From Bugula neritina (Eukaryota > Bryozoa > Gymnolaemata > Cheilostomatida > Bugulidae), in the NCBI GenBank assembly GCA_964035545.1, contig OZ037772.1:10371318-10435317 (forward strand): 64,000 nucleotides of DNA, given 5' to 3'. Position 1 is the stretch's first letter. Each line of letters begins with the position of its first letter. The notes beneath the pieces are model-generated. The model was given only the letters and a program-made list of their open reading frames with translations. It ran no database searches and was not told where the DNA came from. Of the stretch, positions 58,027-64,000 are shown piece by piece. The translations under genes and the position numbers were made by a program.

Positions 58027-58719
58027 ATTTATGATCCTTCTTATAAACTAGGTTTCAATCCGACCAAATGTTATATATAAATGTGAGCTCATTTTACATT
58101 CCACCAGATTATGGGTGCTGTATAGTTTTCCGCCTGTCCTCGAATAACAAAAAGTAAATAAGGTTAAAAGGAAATCGCATTGGAATTCATCATATTATTT
58201 GATTTCTAGTTCAATGAGCACTCACTGACTAATTGTAATATTCTATAGCTTATAAATTATGCAGCAATAAAGTATATTGATCATATTGCATTGCAGTTAT
58301 AATATACATCATTTTAAATAAAGATGTCAGTTAAAATTAAACAACTTAATAGGTTTTATAATTCATATAATTTCTATAATATATACAGTCAATATGATAT
58401 ATTCTTATAACATATTTTATCTTCTTTCAATATTTTCAAAGCTCAAAATATTTCTTGCTTTCTCAAATGCAGAAAATTTGATGAATAGCTTTATGTAATT
58501 TCTTATTAAAACTGTTTTGCTTAAATATTTTTCTATAGCTCTATGATAATATTGGCGTGGAGAGTTTGACTTATTTATAACTTCACTCGGTACTAGTCTA
58601 TTGTTGGTTAGAACAACTAGAGAAAATTGGTTTACTTATTTGTTTCAATTACTTGGCTTGTATATCAGGTTATTGCAGCTTCTGTCACCATTTGGAATTA
58701 AAGTTAAGCCTCCGTGCTT

Positions 58720-58880
58720 CACAGTTTGAGATTCTGAGCTGAGCATCTACTAGTACGCCATAAGACATTTCGGATTTACTCGCATGTTTATATCACTTTT
58801 CCTTTAATTATTCTATTCAATATACAGGGTGCTCTGTCTACTTTATTAGGGCATTGGCAAAGTTATTGTATTCTGTGTTT
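58720..58880 (+). pseudogene. Relic of a plus-strand lectin gene intron 3/exon 4 border
   Basis: TATTCAATATACAGGGTGCT, ACTTTATTAG, GGCATTGGCAAAGTTATTG parallels the end of gene D intron 3 and exon 4 start (ATTCAATGAACAATGTGCTC, ACTTAATTAG, GATTTTGGCAAAGATCATTG). Upstream GATTCTGAGC...CTACTAGTACGCCAT also matches gene D intron 3. It is opposite in orientation to genes E and F. Confidence 0.4.
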
Positions 58881-59119
58881 TACAGTTATCCTATTCAATG
58901 TGCAATTTTTATCTCTTAATTCATTAGAACTTTGTTTTATAATACATAGAGTTGGTAAAGTTATATGTACTTATGAGCACTTTTGTGCAAATCGTTTTGA
59001 GTTTAGACTTCATTTGTATGTGTCAAAACATAAAAATACACATTGACATTCTAATTGTTAAAGCAGGTAAGAATTTATATAGCAGGCATTTTGCTTTAAG
59101 TTAATCAATATTGAAAAAT

Positions 59120-59562
59120 TTATTGACCATTAAAAGTTTGTGAAACTCCTTGGACTTCCACTTCATATAAGTTTAAAGGAGTTGTAGCATTGAACAGAAC
59201 CTGAACAAAACGACCTCTGATTGGTTGTTTACAAGTAGCCAGGGTGTAGTATTGGTTAAGAACTCCATCATGGTAATAACACAGGACATCAGGGTTTGTT
59301 CCAGTAAATTCTATCTTTTCTTTTGTCATAGCGACTGTAACCTCAGCATTCAAAGATCTTTGCCAGTATGTAGTAGAACCAGCTGAAATAACAATAAACT
59401 GCAGGTACAAATATGATTACAATCTTAAATCTTATTTTATTGTGAATATTAAAAAATGCATTATTTATATAACAATGTAAGTTTGCAAAGTGCGTGAGTG
59501 TGTGTGCGTGAGTGTGTGTGCGTGGGTGTGTAAGCGTGGGTTTGTGTGCGTGGGTGTGTGTG

Positions 59563-59603
<41 letters not shown>

Positions 59604-59611
59604 GCGTGTGC

Positions 59612-59658
<47 letters not shown>

Positions 59659-61054
59659 TGTAAGCGTGGGTTTGTGTGCGTGGGTTTGTGTGCGTGGGTT
59701 TGTGTGCGTGGGTGTGTGTGCGTGAGTGTGTATGCGTGGGTGTGAGTGTGCGTGTGTGTGTGCGTGTGAGTGTGCGTGTGTGTGCGTGGGTTTATGTGCG
59801 TGGGTTTGTGTGCGTGGGTTTGTGTGCGTGGGTTTGTGTGCGTGGGTGTGTGTGCGTGGGTGTGTGTGTGCGTGTGTGAGTGCGTGTGAGGGCGTGTGAG
59901 TGCGTGTGAGTGCGTGTGAGTGCGTGTGTGTGCGTGTGTGTGCGTGTGTGTGCGTGTGTGTGCGTGTGTGTGCGTGTGTGTGCGTGTGTGTGAGTGTGTG
60001 TGCGTGTGTGTGCGTGTGTGTGTGTGTGTGTGTGCGTGGGTTTGTGTGCGTGGCAGTAAACTATGACGAAGCATTAGAGATTGATCACCAGCTAGTATAC
60101 CAACTGCAACAAAACTCACTACCAGCTCTGTTAAGAATGTTGACAGCCCAGACACAGTAAACATCAACCAGATCCACCCTCCACCAGGGTCTGTACTCCC
60201 GCTTGCTATGAGCCATAGATACAAAGTTGCCACTGCTAGAGTAAATACCATCTACAGCTTTTGAGGCATCATATCGTGCTGAATCAAAATCACTTGATAG
60301 TTTTGCTGCCTTTCCTACAATAGTTTATTATAAAGACTTGGTAGACGCTAGAATGAAAAGTTCATTTAATGCATATTTCAACCAGATTCAAGATAGAGCT
60401 AGCAGACAAAAATAATATAGATGCTGTAAACTTTAGAATCATTATTCACTTAAGTTTTTGAACTATGTTCATAAACTTTAGTAATCGCAATAATTCTTCA
60501 ATTTATCCAATACCACAACTATTTATACACTAAACTCTATAAATATTATTACTCACCTCTTGCCAGTAACTTATTGTGTTGTGAAATAACTCTTTCTGAA
60601 ATGTAGAAGAAGTAATCAGAAAATAGTTCTGTCCAATTAGCAAACAGTTGAGGATTCACACATTTCTGCAGATGGCATCTTTTAGATTCATCATAAACCA
60701 TCCCCTGGCACTCTTCATCATTGACGCACTTAACCAGACAGCTTTCAACAGATTGACTGAATGTTGATTCACCTGTCATGTAGTCTAAGACTGACATATT
60801 TTCTGGTACACTGTATCTTTGGTATCTGTCAGTTTGGCCAGCAACTATGACAGGTATCACAAGGTGCACTGCAACCAATAAAATCTTTCAATATGAGTGA
60901 AAATATAAAAGATTGTAACAAATACTATAAACAGTTGCATATGCACAACAAAGCCAGACAGTTATTTTGATAAACAAGTAAAACTGATGCATGTGCTTGT
61001 AAGTCATGTGATGTAAAACTTACCTAACCAATATCTCCCGAGGAAAGAAGTCAT
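59120..61054 (-). CDS. Secreted PAN + F-type lectin protein, second subfamily (gene F)
   Basis: Exons 61054-61024, 60868-60557, 60314-60120 and 59382-59120 (phase 1 throughout) give 266 aa, and exon lengths are identical to gene E. The signal peptide starts [10 protein letters not shown]. The PAN domain reads [21 protein letters not shown] ... [11 protein letters not shown] sequon kept. Lectin loop [12 protein letters not shown]; the C-terminus ends [14 protein letters not shown]. Flanks and introns are visibly near-identical to gene E over about 3 kb, which marks a recent tandem duplication. Intron 3 has about 560 bases of GT-rich repeat, whose open frames (His-Thr runs) are not genes. Confidence 0.85.
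59495..60056. repeat. (TG)n-rich microsatellite in gene F intron 3
   Basis: About 560 bases of TGTGTGCGTGGG, TGTGTGCGTGAG and pure TG runs on the plus strand. Confidence 0.95.
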
Positions 61055-61779
61055 CTTTATGATCCTTCTTATAAGCTAGATTTCATTCCGACCAAATGTT
61101 ATATAAATGTGAGCTCATTTCACATTCCCCAAGCTATGGGTGCATAATTTTTCCGCCTGTCCTTGTATAACAAAAAGTAGAAAAAGTTTAAAGGAAATCG
61201 CATTAAGGTTCATTATATTATTTGATTTCTAGTCCAACGAGCACTCACTGACCAATTGTAATATTCTTTAGCTTATTAATTATGCAGCAATAAAGTATAT
61301 TGATCTTATAACATTGCAGTTATAATATACATCATTTTAAATAAAGATATCAGTTAAAATTAAACAACTTAATAGGTTTTATAGTTCATATAATTTCTAT
61401 AATATATACAGGCAATATGTTATATTTTTAAAACATATTTTATCTTCCTCCAATATTTTCAAAGCACAAAATATTCCTTACTTTCTCAAATGCAGAAAGC
61501 TTGATAAACAGCTTTATGTAATTTTTTATTGAAACTGTTTTATTGCTTAAATATTTTTCTAGCTCTATGATAATATTGGCGTGGAGAGTTTGACTCATTT
61601 ATAAATTCACTTGGTAGGCCCTACTAGTCTATTGTTGGTTAGAATAGCAAGAGAAAATTGGTTTACTTATTTGTTTCAATTACTTGGCTTGTGTATCAGG
61701 TTATTGCAGCTTCTGTCACCATTTGGAATTAAAGTTAAGCCTCTGGGTGAGAGCATTTGTCCGGTAGTGCTTCACATTT

Positions 61780-61930
61780 TGAGCTGAGCATTTACTAGTA
61801 TATGCCATGAGACATTCCGGATTTACTCAGATTCTTATATATAATCTCATTTTCCTTGATTATTCTATTCAGTGTACAGCATGCCCGTTCTGTTTTGTTA
61901 GGGCATTGGCAAAGTTAGTGTATTCTGTGT
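61780..61930 (+). pseudogene. Second relic of a plus-strand lectin intron 3/exon 4 border
   Basis: TTCTATTCAGTGTACAGCAT, TTTTGTTAG, GGCATTGGCAAAGTTAGTG matches the relic at 58720-58880 and hence gene D. It was probably copied with the E/F duplication unit. Confidence 0.4.
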
Positions 61931-62171
61931 TTTACAGTTATCCTATTCAATGTGCAGTTTGTATCTTTTAATTTATTAGAACTTTGTTTTATAGTGCATG
62001 AAGTTGGTAAAGTTATATGTACTTACAAGCAGCTTTCACTCAATTCGTTTTGAGTTTAGACTTTATTTTTATGGGTCAAAACATAACAATACACATTGAC
62101 ATTTTAATTGTTAAAGCAGGTAGAAATTGATACAGCAGGCATTTTTCCTAAGTTAATCAATATTGAAAAAT

Positions 62172-64000
<1,829 letters not shown>

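Noticed and set aside
59343-60251. 302-aa minus-strand frame with His-Thr runs
   Set aside because: It fuses parts of gene F exons in the wrong frame with the intronic GT array.

Overview
The window looks like nuclear DNA from an invertebrate animal. It is AT-rich and intron-rich, with small coding exons bounded by GT/AG sites. Very long (TA)n and (CA)n tracts, minisatellites, tRNA-derived SINEs and solo-LTR-like sequences fill the rest. Domain content (TRIM-type RING/B-box/propeller protein; secreted PAN plus F-type lectin proteins) is metazoan and fits a marine invertebrate, possibly a lophotrochozoan. I cannot name the species. All gene models were spliced by hand; for the ones I trust, exon lengths and phases close exactly.

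Layout. 1-17 kb is mostly empty: a (GAGT)n tract, two unrelated 32-bp minisatellites, a small single-pass membrane protein gene (3818-4615, minus) and a possible upstream exon. 17.0-22.3 kb holds a complete eight-exon TRIM-like gene (minus, 623 aa) whose introns and 5' flank carry three very long TA tracts. 25.3-31.7 kb has two minus-strand PAN + F-type lectin genes (A, B). 32.9-44.7 kb has two minus-strand genes for proteins I do not recognise: a 181-aa acidic, C-terminally hydrophobic protein (I) and a 413-aa cysteine-rich protein in eight exons (H). 45.9-53.8 kb has two plus-strand lectin genes (C, D) and a decayed half copy (psi-D). 53.8-56.5 kb is repeats. 56.5-64 kb has three minus-strand genes of a second lectin subfamily (E, F, G; G runs off the right edge).

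The lectin cluster is the main biological content. Each gene has four coding exons (signal peptide; PAN/apple-like domain; first and second half of the F-type lectin domain), all joined in phase 1, so modules can be exchanged without breaking frame. The first four genes sit as a mirror-image block around H and I, but the halves pair differently: PAN halves match A-C and B-D, lectin halves match A-D and B-C. This indicates recombination or gene conversion between modules. All copies keep the His and first Arg of the fucose-binding motif at the family spacing, but lack the Asp and the double cysteine, and vary in the loop that straddles intron 3. The likely role is secreted carbohydrate recognition, perhaps in immunity, with diversified specificity.

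The strongest candidates for something undescribed are this module-shuffled lectin array, the cysteine-rich gene H and its neighbour I, a perfect 42-bp palindrome between H and I, a minisatellite that has multiplied the 3' splice site of a gene H intron, and an inverted SINE pair inside another gene H intron.
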